Positions 9,088 through 18,109 of a stretch of DNA of 64,000 bases are shown one piece after another. Source of the stretch: Clostridium fungisolvens (lineage in GTDB: Bacteria; Bacillota; Clostridia; Clostridiales; Clostridiaceae). The stretch spans positions 62,001-126,000 of the forward strand of contig NZ_BLZR01000001.1 of assembly GCF_014193895.1 (NCBI RefSeq), written 5' to 3'. Both the position numbers and the translations under genes were made by a program. The notes beneath the pieces were generated by a model. It saw only the letters and a program-made list of their open reading frames with translations, ran no database searches and was not told the DNA's origin. Every line of letters starts with the position of its first letter. Positions within the stretch are counted from its first letter, which is position 1.

Positions 9088-9803
9088 TAGTAATACCTGC
9101 TATAGATTTGAAAGATGGAAAGTGCGTAAGGCTTTATAAAGGTGAGGAAGATACAACTCATGTAGTTGCAGAGAATCCAGTAGAGGTAGCAAAGTCCTTT
9201 GAAAACAAAGGTGCAGAATTTATCCATATTGTTGATCTTAATGGAGCTTTTAGTGGTAATCAAGTAAATCTATCAATAATAGAAGAGGTTGTAAAAAGTG
9301 TAAGTATACCTATAGAGGTAGGTGGCGGAATAAGATCCATTGAAGCTATTGATAATTTGATTTCAATAGGGGTTAAAAGAGTTATACTAGGAACTTCAGC
9401 GATTAACGATAGTAAATTATTAAAATCAGCTGTTGATAAATACGGGGAAAAGATAGCAGTAGGAATTGATGCTGCTAATGAGAAAGTTGCAATTAAGGGC
9501 TGGGTTGAAGTAACAGAAAAAAACTATATAGATTTTGCTAAGGAGTTAGAAAACATCGGTGTAAAAACATTTATAGTTACTGATATTTCAAAAGATGGAA
9601 CTCTAGAAGGCCCAAATATAGATATGCTGAAAGCATTAAAAGAAAATGTAGCTAATGCCAATATAATAGCTTCTGGAGGAATAAAAGATTTAGGACATAT
9701 AAGTGAACTAAAGAAATTGGGGATTTATGGAGCTATAACAGGAAAAGCTATTTACTCAGGAAATCTTGACTTAAAAGAGGCTATAGCGCTTTCAAAAAAT
9801 TAG
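9084..9803 (+). CDS. hisA: ProFAR isomerase
   Basis: A beta/alpha barrel Amadori isomerase acting on ProFAR. The first catalytic Asp is in IPAIDLKDGKCVRLYKG and the second in VTDISKDGTLEGPN. Phosphate-binding glycines are in VGGGIRS and ASGGIKD. It uses a GTG start overlapping the hisH stop, with AAGGGG upstream. 239 aa. Confidence 0.96.
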   Translation: MIVIPAIDLKDGKCVRLYKGEEDTTHVVAENPVEVAKSFENKGAEFIHIVDLNGAFSGNQVNLSIIEEVVKSVSIPIEVGGGIRSIEAIDNLISIGVKRVILGTSAINDSKLLKSAVDKYGEKIAVGIDAANEKVAIKGWVEVTEKNYIDFAKELENIGVKTFIVTDISKDGTLEGPNIDMLKALKENVANANIIASGGIKDLGHISELKKLGIYGAITGKAIYSGNLDLKEAIALSKN

Positions 9804-9866
9804 GTTTTGTGATGTCAACATGGTACTTAACAGTACCTAGATTTTACGTAGAAAGGGGCTGGGATA

Positions 9867-10628
9867 TTGATAACGAAGAGAATAATACCATGTTTAGATG
9901 TAAAGATGGGAAGAGTGGTTAAGGGAATAAATTTCGTTGGATTAAAAGATGTAGGCGATCCTGTTGAAATAGCTAAATTTTATAATGATGAAGGTGCAGA
10001 TGAATTAGTCTTCCTTGATATAACTGCTAGTCATGAAGGTAGAAAAACAATGTTAGATGTAGTTGAAAGAACTGCAAATGAAGTGTTCATTCCTTTAACA
10101 GTAGGAGGAGGAATAAGTACAATTGAAGATATTAAGGCAATACTTAGAGCTGGTGCTGATAAGACTTCAATTAATTCTGCTGCTATAAAAAATCCTAAGC
10201 TAATTTCTGATGGTGCAGAACTTTTTGGTGAGCAGTGCATCGTTGTTGCTATAGATGGAAAGATGCGAGAAGATGGCAGTGGATGGAATGTATTTATAAA
10301 TGGCGGAAGAATAGATACAGGTATTGATGCCGTAACCTTTGCTAAAGAAGTAGCTAAAAGAGGCGCTGGGGAAATACTTTTGACAAGTATGGATGCAGAT
10401 GGTACAAAAAATGGATATGATATAGACTTTTTAAATACTATTTGCAGTACTGTCAATATACCTGTAATAGCATCTGGAGGTTGTGGAAATATGTCGCATA
10501 TAAGAGATGTTTTTAAAAATACAAATTCTGATGCTGCGTTAGCCGCTTCAATATTTCACTATAAAGAAGCAGCGATAAGTGAGGTTAAAAAGTATTTAAG
10601 AGAAAATGAAATAGAAGTTAGAATATAG
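9867..10628 (+). CDS. hisF: Imidazole glycerol phosphate synthase, cyclase subunit
   Basis: Cyclase partner of HisH, producing imidazole glycerol phosphate and AICAR. It shows the paralogous barrel motifs CLDVKMGRVVKG and LLTSMDADGTKNGYD with both catalytic Asp residues, plus VGGGIST. The start appears to be TTG at 9867, with AAGGGG 8 nt upstream. No nearer ATG would keep the conserved KRIIPCLDV start. A 63-bp gap separates it from hisA. 253 aa. Confidence 0.95.
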   Translation: MITKRIIPCLDVKMGRVVKGINFVGLKDVGDPVEIAKFYNDEGADELVFLDITASHEGRKTMLDVVERTANEVFIPLTVGGGISTIEDIKAILRAGADKTSINSAAIKNPKLISDGAELFGEQCIVVAIDGKMREDGSGWNVFINGGRIDTGIDAVTFAKEVAKRGAGEILLTSMDADGTKNGYDIDFLNTICSTVNIPVIASGGCGNMSHIRDVFKNTNSDAALAASIFHYKEAAISEVKKYLRENEIEVRI

Positions 10629-10656
10629 ATAAAGTAAGCTATTTGGAGGAGTTACA

Positions 10657-10962
10657 ATGGAACCTAATTTTGAAAAGGGCTTAGTACCAGCAATTATTGT
10701 AGACGCGTCTAATGGTGAAGTATTAATGCTTGCATATATGAATGAAGAATCTTATAAGAAAACATTAGAAACAAAAACTACTTGGTTCTTTAGCAGGTCT
10801 AGAAACAAACTTTGGAACAAAGGCGAAACTTCAGGACACTTTCAAATAGTGAAGGATATATATATTGATTGTGATGAAGATACTTTATTAATCAAGGTTG
10901 AACAAAAAGGAGCTGCTTGTCATACTGGAGAAAAAACCTGTTTTTATAGAAAACTTTTATAA
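10657..10962 (+). CDS. hisI: Phosphoribosyl-AMP cyclohydrolase
   Basis: Zinc enzyme opening the adenine ring of PR-AMP. 101 aa, the stand-alone HisI form rather than the HisIE fusion. Metal ligands are seen in DCDEDTLLIKVEQKG followed by ACHTGEKTCFY, and WNKGETSGH is conserved. The ATG follows GGAGGAG. hisE follows after 135 bp in which I recognise nothing. Confidence 0.96.
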   Translation: MEPNFEKGLVPAIIVDASNGEVLMLAYMNEESYKKTLETKTTWFFSRSRNKLWNKGETSGHFQIVKDIYIDCDEDTLLIKVEQKGAACHTGEKTCFYRKLL

Positions 10963-11097
10963 ACTGTCTTAGTGAATATTTGGTGTGTAACATTATAAAA
11001 AGTAATGAAGGTATAGTTCTATAATACTGATAATACAAAGTATGTGGCGGTGTTTCAGGTAAGGCTTATGTTTAAATAAAGGAGGGCTGAATTAGGT

Positions 11098-11424
11098 ATG
11101 GAAGATGAATTAAAGCAACTTTACGAAGTCATAAAGTTCAGAAAAGAAAATCCTATGGAAGGATCATATACAAATTATTTATTTTCCAAAGGAAGAGATA
11201 AGATACTAAAAAAAGTTGGAGAAGAGTGTACTGAAGTAATAATCGAAGGTAAAAATGATAGCAAAGAAAATGGAATAAGTGAAATATGCGATTTGCTATA
11301 TCATACTTTAGTTTTAATGGCTGATATGGGGATTGAAGTTGATGAAGTATATCAAGAGTTGAATAAAAGAAGCCAAAAGATAGGAAATTTAAAAGGTGAA
11401 AGAAAAGATATTGAAATCTTATAA
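11098..11424 (+). CDS. hisE: Phosphoribosyl-ATP pyrophosphatase
   Basis: Hydrolyses PR-ATP to PR-AMP; all-alpha NTP pyrophosphohydrolase fold. The metal-binding helix KKVGEECTEVIIEGK followed by EICDLLYH is diagnostic. 108 aa, last gene of the operon. The ribosome binding site GGAGGG lies about 12 nt from the ATG, which is rather far. A hairpin follows the stop at 11450. Confidence 0.95.
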   Translation: MEDELKQLYEVIKFRKENPMEGSYTNYLFSKGRDKILKKVGEECTEVIIEGKNDSKENGISEICDLLYHTLVLMADMGIEVDEVYQELNKRSQKIGNLKGERKDIEIL

Positions 11425-11449
11425 TACAAATTTAAATGATAGCATTAAT

Positions 11450-11480
11450 AAATAGCTGATAAGATTTTTATCAGCTATTT
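11450..11480 (+). terminator. Terminator of the his operon
   Basis: Arms AAATAGCTGATA and TATCAGCTATTT, 25 nt after the hisE stop. The downstream T tract is weak. Confidence 0.75.
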
Positions 11481-11568
11481 CCTATTCGTTATGAAATTAT
11501 ATTTCAGATATATATAAAGATAAGCATGAGTAACAAACTTAAAACATAATATAAGTTAAAGAATAAAA

Positions 11569-11615
11569 GATGCAGATGCGTAAAAAAAAATACTGAAGAA
11601 ATTCGCTTCAGTAAT
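11569..11615 (+). repeat. Hairpin-terminator repeat family 1, partial copy A1
   Basis: Retains only the 3' half of the family: GATGCAGATGCG, an A-rich linker, and the hairpin TACTGAAG/CTTCAGTA. The upstream 30 bp (ACATAATATAAGTTAAAG) match the sequence before copy E at 39590-39613. Confidence 0.75.
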
Positions 11616-11721
11616 ATCTTACTGTAAAGGTAAGTGTAAGATGTCAAATGTGACTAAAACTAGAGAGTTCAAGATTTTAAAATATCTTTTTAAATAGTAC
11701 AGTAAGATAAAGAAATATATT

Positions 11722-11806
11722 CGCCTGCCAGATTTTCCTCATATGCATTCGGAAAGGCAGATGCGCAAAAAAAAATTACTGAAGAAATTCGCTTCAGTAA
11801 TTTTTT
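11722..11806 (+). repeat. Hairpin-terminator repeat family 1, copy A2
   Basis: CGCCTGCC at 11722 pairs with GGCAG-AT-GCG ending at 11765. An inner TTTCC/GGAAA stem closes a loop of about 12 nt. After an A9 linker comes the terminator hairpin ATTACTGAAG/CTTCAGTAAT with T7. The rest of the 690-bp gap from hisE to the FHA gene is AT-rich. A possible -10 (TATAAT) occurs near 12043, without a convincing -35. Confidence 0.85.
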
Positions 11807-12113
11807 TAATAAAAGGCATCAATATAATGTGTTACAAGTATATTATACAGTAAAAACACTAAATTTATAGGACTTTATTAAACAAAAAGGATAAAAATTT
11901 ATTGTGAGAATTATATTTAAAGATTTATGTGTAAGTTAATTTAAGGGGTGGAAATATAAGTATAAAATCTTAAGAAAATATAAAATTTATCAGTGAAAAC
12001 GTATGAATCATAATTTGTCATGATTTAAATTATAATTTATTGTATAATCAATATGGAGAAAGAAGAGAATAAAAGATAGGATAATCTTGGGTAATAAGGT
12101 TTGAGGTGAAAAT

Positions 12114-12554
12114 ATGGATTTTAAAAAGATAATGAGTGCAGTTTTTGGGGCTATATTTATAATAATACTTTATGTAATTATATACTACGCACTAAAAATA
12201 ATGTACAAGGATGTTAAAACTGGTGGAAAGAGAAGAACTTCGACATCAAAGAAGACCCATGGGATTGAAGTTATAAAAGCTTTAGATAATCACCAACTTA
12301 AGCCAGGTTCAGTTATACCAGTGATGGATAGCATAACATTAGGAAGAAGAGAAGATAATTCAATAGTCTTAAATGATCAATTTGTATCAGGGCATCATGC
12401 AAAGTTATATTTAAGAAATGATGAATTTATTTTAGAGGATTTAAATAGTACAAATGGAACCTTTGTTAATGACAAGAAGATAAGTGGAAGAGTAAGGCTA
12501 AAGGTTGAAGATGAAATAAGATTCGGCAGTACTATTTTTAGAGTTATCGACTAA
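12114..12554 (+). CDS. Membrane-anchored FHA domain protein
   Basis: 146 aa with one N-terminal membrane segment (about 6-27), a basic linker, and a C-terminal FHA domain (about 65-143) that should bind phosphothreonine peptides on the cytoplasmic side. FHA signature residues are visible: TLGRREDNSIVL, the SxxH motif in FVSGHHAKLYL, and LNSTNGTFVN. Its gene lies directly before SEDS and penicillin-binding protein genes. This resembles the fhaB-rodA-pbpA order of Actinobacteria, suggesting a role in linking Ser/Thr kinase signalling to wall synthesis. No kinase gene is in this window. GAGGTG precedes the ATG. Confidence 0.92.
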   Translation: MDFKKIMSAVFGAIFIIILYVIIYYALKIMYKDVKTGGKRRTSTSKKTHGIEVIKALDNHQLKPGSVIPVMDSITLGRREDNSIVLNDQFVSGHHAKLYLRNDEFILEDLNSTNGTFVNDKKISGRVRLKVEDEIRFGSTIFRVID

Positions 12555-12587
12555 AGAAAATAAAGTTTTTAGGCTTGAGGTGGTCAA

Positions 12588-13808
12588 ATGAGTTCAATAA
12601 AATATGAAAAGAGATTATTATTGATATCATATCTTTTATGTATAGCGCTATTTGTGGATTTGGCATTGTTAAAGAATCCTATTGATATAGGTGCGCTAGT
12701 AATGGGTGGTATAGTAATAATCTTAATTGCTTATGCGCATTTTATAATAAGAAGATTTTTTCCAGATGGAGATAAATTTTTACTGATTTTTTCGGCTATC
12801 CTATCTTTTATAGGTATAGCTATGCTATATAGAATAAATCCTCAATTTGCAGTAAAGCAGTTAATCTGGTTTATAGTAGGAATTACTGCTTATATATTGA
12901 TAGTTGTTATACTGCCAGACTTAAGAAGTTTCACTAAGTATAAATACATATATCTTGGAATAACAGCTGTATTTATGCCAATGGCACTTTTTATAGGTAC
13001 TGAAGTTTATGGAGCTAAAAACTGGGTTAAGTTTGGAGGCTTTGGTTTCCAGCCTTCTGAAATAGGAAAAATATTTTTTGTATTATACCTATCTGCAGCT
13101 TTATCTAACTATGAGGATAAAAAGAATATAATTCAAGATTTTAAGCAGCTTGTAGAGCCTGCCGCAGTTGTAATGGCTGTCATAGGTTGCATGGTACTTC
13201 AAAAAGACTTAGGATCAGCCTTAATATTCTTTGGGATATCAGTTACAATGCTTTTTATAGCAACAGATAAATTGAAATATGTTATAACATGTTTATTATT
13301 ATTTTCAGCAGGTGCAGTGGCCAGCTATAATCTTTTTTCTCATGTGCGAAAGAGGGTTATAATATGGAAAGATATCTGGAAGTATGCAAATGATCAAAGC
13401 TATCAAATAGTTCAAGGGTTATTTTCAATATCTTCTGGAGGTTTTTTTGGGTCTGGGCTTGGACAAGGATATCCGGGTTTTGTACCGGTAAAAGAATCAG
13501 ATTTTATCTTTGCAGTTATATGTGAAGAATTTGGAATTATTTTTGGTATAGGAATTATGTTACTTTATTTCTTACTATTCTATAGGGGCATGAGAGCTGC
13601 ACTTAGCACTGATGATAAATTTTCCCAGTTAAATGCAGTAGGATTTAGTGCTATGATAGTAATGCAGGTGTTAGTTATAATAGGTGGAGTTTTCGCAGTA
13701 ATACCTCTTACAGGAATTACTTTACCATTAGTTAGTTATGGTGGAACATCGATGATGACTATGTTTTTTGCACTAGGGATACTTCAAAAGATTTCAGAGG
13801 AGGGCTAA
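12588..13808 (+). CDS. SEDS family peptidoglycan glycosyltransferase, FtsW/RodA type
   Basis: 406-aa polytopic membrane protein with about ten hydrophobic segments. SEDS proteins polymerise lipid II glycan strands together with a class B PBP. Typical motifs are FQPSEIGKIFFVLYLS, LQKDLGSALIFF, GQGYPGFVPVKESDFIFAVI and PLTGITLPLVSYGGTSM. It lies 34 bp after the FHA gene and 3 bp before the PBP gene, so the three are probably co-transcribed. Whether it serves elongation or division cannot be decided from sequence alone. Confidence 0.95.
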   Translation: MSSIKYEKRLLLISYLLCIALFVDLALLKNPIDIGALVMGGIVIILIAYAHFIIRRFFPDGDKFLLIFSAILSFIGIAMLYRINPQFAVKQLIWFIVGITAYILIVVILPDLRSFTKYKYIYLGITAVFMPMALFIGTEVYGAKNWVKFGGFGFQPSEIGKIFFVLYLSAALSNYEDKKNIIQDFKQLVEPAAVVMAVIGCMVLQKDLGSALIFFGISVTMLFIATDKLKYVITCLLLFSAGAVASYNLFSHVRKRVIIWKDIWKYANDQSYQIVQGLFSISSGGFFGSGLGQGYPGFVPVKESDFIFAVICEEFGIIFGIGIMLLYFLLFYRGMRAALSTDDKFSQLNAVGFSAMIVMQVLVIIGGVFAVIPLTGITLPLVSYGGTSMMTMFFALGILQKISEEG

Positions 13809-13811
13809 AAG

Positions 13812-15284
13812 ATGAAAGATTTATCAAACAGTATAAAAAAAGTATTGGTTGTTTATCTGGTTTTGATCTTAGCCCTAATTTCATATATTGCATATTTTCA
13901 ATTATTTAAATCTAGTGAAATTGCCGCTAAACCACAAAACCAGAGATTATGGGCTAAAAGAAATGAAGTTCTTAGAGGTACTATATATGATAGAAATAAG
14001 AACCCTTTAACAGCTTCATCTAAAAATGATTTACTCACTCAGAATAGAGAATATAAGGGTGGACAGTTATACTCACAAGTATTAGGATATGTAAATCCTA
14101 AGTATGGTATAACAGGTTTAGAAAGTAAGTATGATCAACAACTTACCAATTATCAAAGCGTTACACTTAAAACTTTTCTAAAATCTTTAAATGTTGTTGC
14201 AGCTTTTAATAACAGAAATAATGTGGAAAATAAAGTTGGAAACAGTATAGTTACTACTTTAGATGATAAAACACAAAGAGCTGCTTTCGATGCAATTGGT
14301 GATAACAAAGGTGCAGTAGTAGTTCTAAATCCTAAGACAGGAGAAGTGTTGGCCATGGTTTCAAAGCCATCATATGATCCAAATAACTTGGATGAGGTTA
14401 TGAAGCAAGCAAATGCAGGAAAGTATGAGGATTCACCACTTATAAATAGAGCTGTCATGGGGATGTATCCCCCAGGATCAACTTTTAAGATTGTGACCTT
14501 AGCTGCAGCTATTGATAATTTACCAGGGGTAACTAATAGAACTTTTAATGATACTGGTAAGATAGTTTTTAATTCTAAGGAATCTTTAAGTAATCTGGAT
14601 GGCCATGTGTATGGTACATTGAGCTTGAAGCAGGCTTTAGCGGTTTCTTCAAATTTCGTATTTGGTAATTTAGCGCTAGAATTAGGAAATGATAAGTTAA
14701 AAACAATGGCAGAAAAATTTGGTTTTAACAATGATATTCCAACAAATGGTATTGCTTTAGAGGATAGCAGATTCCCTTCTTTAAAAAGTAATGAAAAGGG
14801 AAGCATAGCTCAATCAGGTATCGGTCAAAGTAGTATCTTAGCTACGCCTATGCAAATGGCACTTGTGGCAAGTACTATAGCGAACAATGGAATAATGATG
14901 GAACCACAATTGGTTAACGAGGTTATAAATAAAGACGGAGAACTTATAAGTAAGACTTCCCCTAAGGTTGCTAGAAATGTTATTTCTCAAGATACATCAA
15001 ACACCATAAAAAGTTATATGAAGTACCTAGTTGATGAGAGAATGCCTAGGGATCCTAGCTGGAAGACTGCTTTTGGAGGAACTGGAGCAGCAGGAAAAAC
15101 CGGAACAGCAGATTATCAGTTATCAAATGGGCAGGATGGTGTTCCGCATTCATGGTTTATAGGGTTTGCGCCAGCTGATAACCCACAAGTAGCAGTTGCT
15201 GTAATTATAGAAGGTGGCGGTGCTGGTGGTGTAAAAGCAGCACAAGCAGCAGGTTCTATAATGAAGGCTGCATTAAATAAATAA
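13812..15284 (+). CDS. Class B penicillin-binding protein (PbpA-like transpeptidase)
   Basis: 490 aa: a short cytoplasmic tail, one membrane anchor (about 12-34), a reduced dimerisation region (RGTIYDRNKNPL), and a C-terminal transpeptidase. Active-site motifs are PPGSTFKIV (SxxK), SSNFVFGNLA (SxN) and GKTGTADYQ (KTG). At this size it resembles actinobacterial PbpA rather than larger PBP2/PBP3. It is the probable partner of the adjacent SEDS protein. A hairpin after the gene (15299-15347) lacks a good T tract. Confidence 0.95.
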   Translation: MKDLSNSIKKVLVVYLVLILALISYIAYFQLFKSSEIAAKPQNQRLWAKRNEVLRGTIYDRNKNPLTASSKNDLLTQNREYKGGQLYSQVLGYVNPKYGITGLESKYDQQLTNYQSVTLKTFLKSLNVVAAFNNRNNVENKVGNSIVTTLDDKTQRAAFDAIGDNKGAVVVLNPKTGEVLAMVSKPSYDPNNLDEVMKQANAGKYEDSPLINRAVMGMYPPGSTFKIVTLAAAIDNLPGVTNRTFNDTGKIVFNSKESLSNLDGHVYGTLSLKQALAVSSNFVFGNLALELGNDKLKTMAEKFGFNNDIPTNGIALEDSRFPSLKSNEKGSIAQSGIGQSSILATPMQMALVASTIANNGIMMEPQLVNEVINKDGELISKTSPKVARNVISQDTSNTIKSYMKYLVDERMPRDPSWKTAFGGTGAAGKTGTADYQLSNGQDGVPHSWFIGFAPADNPQVAVAVIIEGGGAGGVKAAQAAGSIMKAALNK

Positions 15285-15298
15285 AAGAAGCAAATAAG

Positions 15299-15347
15299 GT
15301 TTTAGGTAAACAATAATTTATATACGTATATTTGTTTATCTAAAACT
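15299..15347 (+). terminator. Possible terminator of the FHA-SEDS-PBP operon
   Basis: Arms TTTTAGGTAAACAA and TTGTTTATCTAAAA with an AT-rich loop. No real T tract follows, so termination may be weak. Confidence 0.5.
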
Positions 15348-15424
15348 ATTTCTATATTTAAAATTTAACAACCATTTTGAAATTATCTTAAATAAAGTAA
15401 ATACATAATTAGGAGGTACAATAA

Positions 15425-17290
15425 ATGTTTGATTTTGAGCATCAGCTAAAAATACTTCCAGATAAACCTGGGGTTTATATAATGAAAAATTCCTTAGGGG
15501 AAGTTATATATGTTGGTAAAGCTAAAGTGTTAAAGAATAGAGTTAGACAGTACTTCCAAAACTCTAAGAATCACTCTGAAAAAACTAGGGCTTTGGTTAA
15601 AAATATTTCTGAGTTTGAATATATAGTTACCGATTCAGAAATGGAGGCTTTACTTCTTGAGTGTAATCTTATAAAGAAATATAGTCCTAAGTATAATATA
15701 GCTCTTAAGGATGACAAGTTTTATCCTTTTATAAAAATTACCACTAATGAAGATTTTCCGAGAGTGTATGTAACTAGGAATTATGCTAAGGATGGAAATA
15801 AATATTTTGGACCTTATACAAATGTTCCTGCTGTATATGAAACTATAGGAATGATAAAAAAGATATTTCCACTACGAACCTGCAAGAGAGTTATATTGGA
15901 AGATGGAGAAAGAACTAGACCATGTTTAAACTATCATATAAAGCAGTGTAATGCGCCTTGTGGAGGTTTTGTATCTAAAGCTGAGTATGGGAAGATGATT
16001 GAAGACATAACCAATATTTTAAGTGGCAAGGATACAGAGCTTATAAAGAATCTAAGAAGTGAAATGAATATAGCTTCTGAAAACTTAGAGTTTGAAAAGG
16101 CTGCAAAATTAAGAGATAAAATATTATCAATAGAATTTATAAGCGAAAAGCAGAAGATGTTTACTGCAAGGGAAGCTGATGAAGACTTCATTAATGTTTA
16201 TAGTGATGAGAAGGACATTTGTGTTCAGGTGTTTTTCCTTAGAGAAGGAAAGATTACTGGAAGGGAACACTTTATGTTCCAAGATAAAGCAAATGATGAT
16301 GTTTCAGAGATAATATCTGAGTTTATAACTTCCTTTTATGGAGGAACAGCTCAACTACCTAAAAATGTTTATGTACCTGACATACAAGATATTGATCTAA
16401 TGGAAGAGTTTTTGACAATTAAGAAAGGGTCTAAAGTTTGGATAAAGATACCTAAAAAAGGCGAAAAGAAAGATATGCTGGAAATGGTTCAGAACAATGC
16501 TAAAATGACTCTTGAACAATTCAAAGACAAGATATTGAAGGATAAAGAAATAAATAGAGTATCACTTGAAGAACTTGCAGTTTTACTAAATCTTGAAAGT
16601 ATGCCTATGAGAATAGAATCTTATGATATTTCTAATATTCAAGGGGTTGACTCTGTAGGGACTATGGTGGTTTTTGAGGAAGGCAAGCCGAAGAATTCAG
16701 ATTATAGAAGATTCAAAATAAAGACAGTAAAAGGTGCAAATGACTATGATAGTATGAGAGAAATTCTTGAAAGAAGGTTTTCTCATGGTCTTGAAGAAAT
16801 AAAAGCTATACAAGAAAGAAATTTAGAGTTTTCTAAGGGTAAATTTTCAAGCTTTCCGGATTTAATTATGATGGATGGTGGAAAAGGACAAGTAAACGTA
16901 GCTCTTGAAGTGCTGAAAAAGTTTGGAATTGATATTCCTGTTTGTGGTATGGTAAAGGATGATAAACACCAAACTAGAGGTTTGATATATAATAATGAGG
17001 AGATTATCTTAAGTAGAAGTTCAAACTTGATGCACATGATAACTAGGATACAAGACGAGGTGCATAGGTTTGCGATAACATACCATCGTTCTCTTAGAGA
17101 TAAGAGGACATTGCATTCAGTACTAGAAGATATTCCTAACGTAGGTGGGAAACGAAGGAAAGAACTTCTTATGAAGTTTGGAAGTGTGGAAAATATAAAA
17201 AATGCTTCTTTTGAGGAATTGCTTGATACTCCTAGTATAGATAAAAAGGCAGCTGAAAGTATAAAAGGATATTTTGCATCAAAAAAATAA
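15425..17290 (+). CDS. uvrC: Excinuclease ABC subunit C
   Basis: Dual-incision nuclease of nucleotide excision repair. In order: a GIY-YIG domain (PGVYIMKNSLGEVIYVGKAK, residues 14-33), a cysteine cluster (RTCKR...CLNYHIKQCNAPC), a UVR motif for UvrB contact (LEFEKAAKLRDKI), an RNase H-like domain carrying the second nuclease (SYDISNIQGVDSVGTMVVFE, LIMMDGGKGQVNVA), and C-terminal helix-hairpin-helix motifs (IPNVGGKRRKELLMKFGS). 621 aa, normal. AGGAGG precedes the ATG. Confidence 0.98.
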   Translation: MFDFEHQLKILPDKPGVYIMKNSLGEVIYVGKAKVLKNRVRQYFQNSKNHSEKTRALVKNISEFEYIVTDSEMEALLLECNLIKKYSPKYNIALKDDKFYPFIKITTNEDFPRVYVTRNYAKDGNKYFGPYTNVPAVYETIGMIKKIFPLRTCKRVILEDGERTRPCLNYHIKQCNAPCGGFVSKAEYGKMIEDITNILSGKDTELIKNLRSEMNIASENLEFEKAAKLRDKILSIEFISEKQKMFTAREADEDFINVYSDEKDICVQVFFLREGKITGREHFMFQDKANDDVSEIISEFITSFYGGTAQLPKNVYVPDIQDIDLMEEFLTIKKGSKVWIKIPKKGEKKDMLEMVQNNAKMTLEQFKDKILKDKEINRVSLEELAVLLNLESMPMRIESYDISNIQGVDSVGTMVVFEEGKPKNSDYRRFKIKTVKGANDYDSMREILERRFSHGLEEIKAIQERNLEFSKGKFSSFPDLIMMDGGKGQVNVALEVLKKFGIDIPVCGMVKDDKHQTRGLIYNNEEIILSRSSNLMHMITRIQDEVHRFAITYHRSLRDKRTLHSVLEDIPNVGGKRRKELLMKFGSVENIKNASFEELLDTPSIDKKAAESIKGYFASKK

Positions 17291-17312
17291 TTTAAAAAGG
17301 AGAGTTTATTAT

Positions 17313-18044
17313 ATGAAGTATGTTTTAGATACACATACACACACAATTGTAAGCGGTCATGCATATACTACATGGTTAGAAAATATAAAATGGGCATCAG
17401 AAAATGGAATTGAAGTATTAGCAACTACAGATCATGGTCCTAATATGCCTGGAGGCCCTCATCTATTCTACTTCAATAATATTAAGGCACTTCCGAGGGA
17501 GCTTTATGGAGTAATCCATCTAAGAGGGTGTGAAGCTAATATAATTGATTTTGATGGTAATTTAGATATTCCTAAAAGGACACAAGAGAATCTGGATATC
17601 CTATTAGCTAGTCTTCATGATGTATGTATAACTCCGGGAACCAGAGAGGAAAATACAAGAGCATTAATAAATGCTATGAATAATCCTTTAATAGATATTA
17701 TGGGACACATGGGTAACTCCTATTTTCCTATATATGAAGAAGCTGTAGTGAAAAAAGCCAAGGACGAAGATAAGATAATAGAAATAAATAATAGTTCTTT
17801 TAAGTCAAGGCCTGGTAGTGAAGCTACATGTATAAAGATAGTAAAACTTTGTGCTGAATATGGGGTCAAGATTGTCTTAAGCTCTGACGCTCATGTATCA
17901 TTAGATATAGGCAAATTTCCTATTTCACATAAGATAGTAGAAGAAGCAAAGGTGCCAGAAGAGTTAATATTAAATACAGATAAAAATAAAATTTTAATTT
18001 ACTTAAAGAAAAAAGGCAAACTTTCTGATTTAAGCCTTGATTAA
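17313..18044 (+). CDS. PHP-domain phosphatase, YcdX-like
   Basis: 243-aa metal-dependent hydrolase with the PHP N-terminus LDTHTHTIVSGHAYTT, then TTDHGPNMPGGPH, LRGCEANI, ASLHD, MGHMGNSYFP and SSDAHVSLDIG, which supply the trinuclear metal ligands. I chose ATG 17313, behind AAAAAGGAG; the frame is open from 17274. It lies between uvrC and murB. PHP enzymes include histidinol-phosphate phosphatases, and the his operon here has none, but this sequence looks more like the YcdX subfamily of unknown substrate. A HisK role is only a possibility. Confidence 0.85.
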   Translation: MKYVLDTHTHTIVSGHAYTTWLENIKWASENGIEVLATTDHGPNMPGGPHLFYFNNIKALPRELYGVIHLRGCEANIIDFDGNLDIPKRTQENLDILLASLHDVCITPGTREENTRALINAMNNPLIDIMGHMGNSYFPIYEEAVVKKAKDEDKIIEINNSSFKSRPGSEATCIKIVKLCAEYGVKIVLSSDAHVSLDIGKFPISHKIVEEAKVPEELILNTDKNKILIYLKKKGKLSDLSLD

Positions 18045-18109
18045 AGGGCAATAATTACTTTATACTATTTAATTGAGCGTATTTAATAAAATCATGAGGA
18101 GTTTTAATA

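Noticed and set aside
10031..10456. Minus-strand open frame of 141 codons inside hisF
   Set aside because: Fully antisense to a conserved enzyme gene, with no ribosome binding site or domain.
14153..14806. Minus-strand open frame of 217 codons inside the PBP gene
   Set aside because: Antisense to conserved transpeptidase codons; composition is typical of shadow frames.
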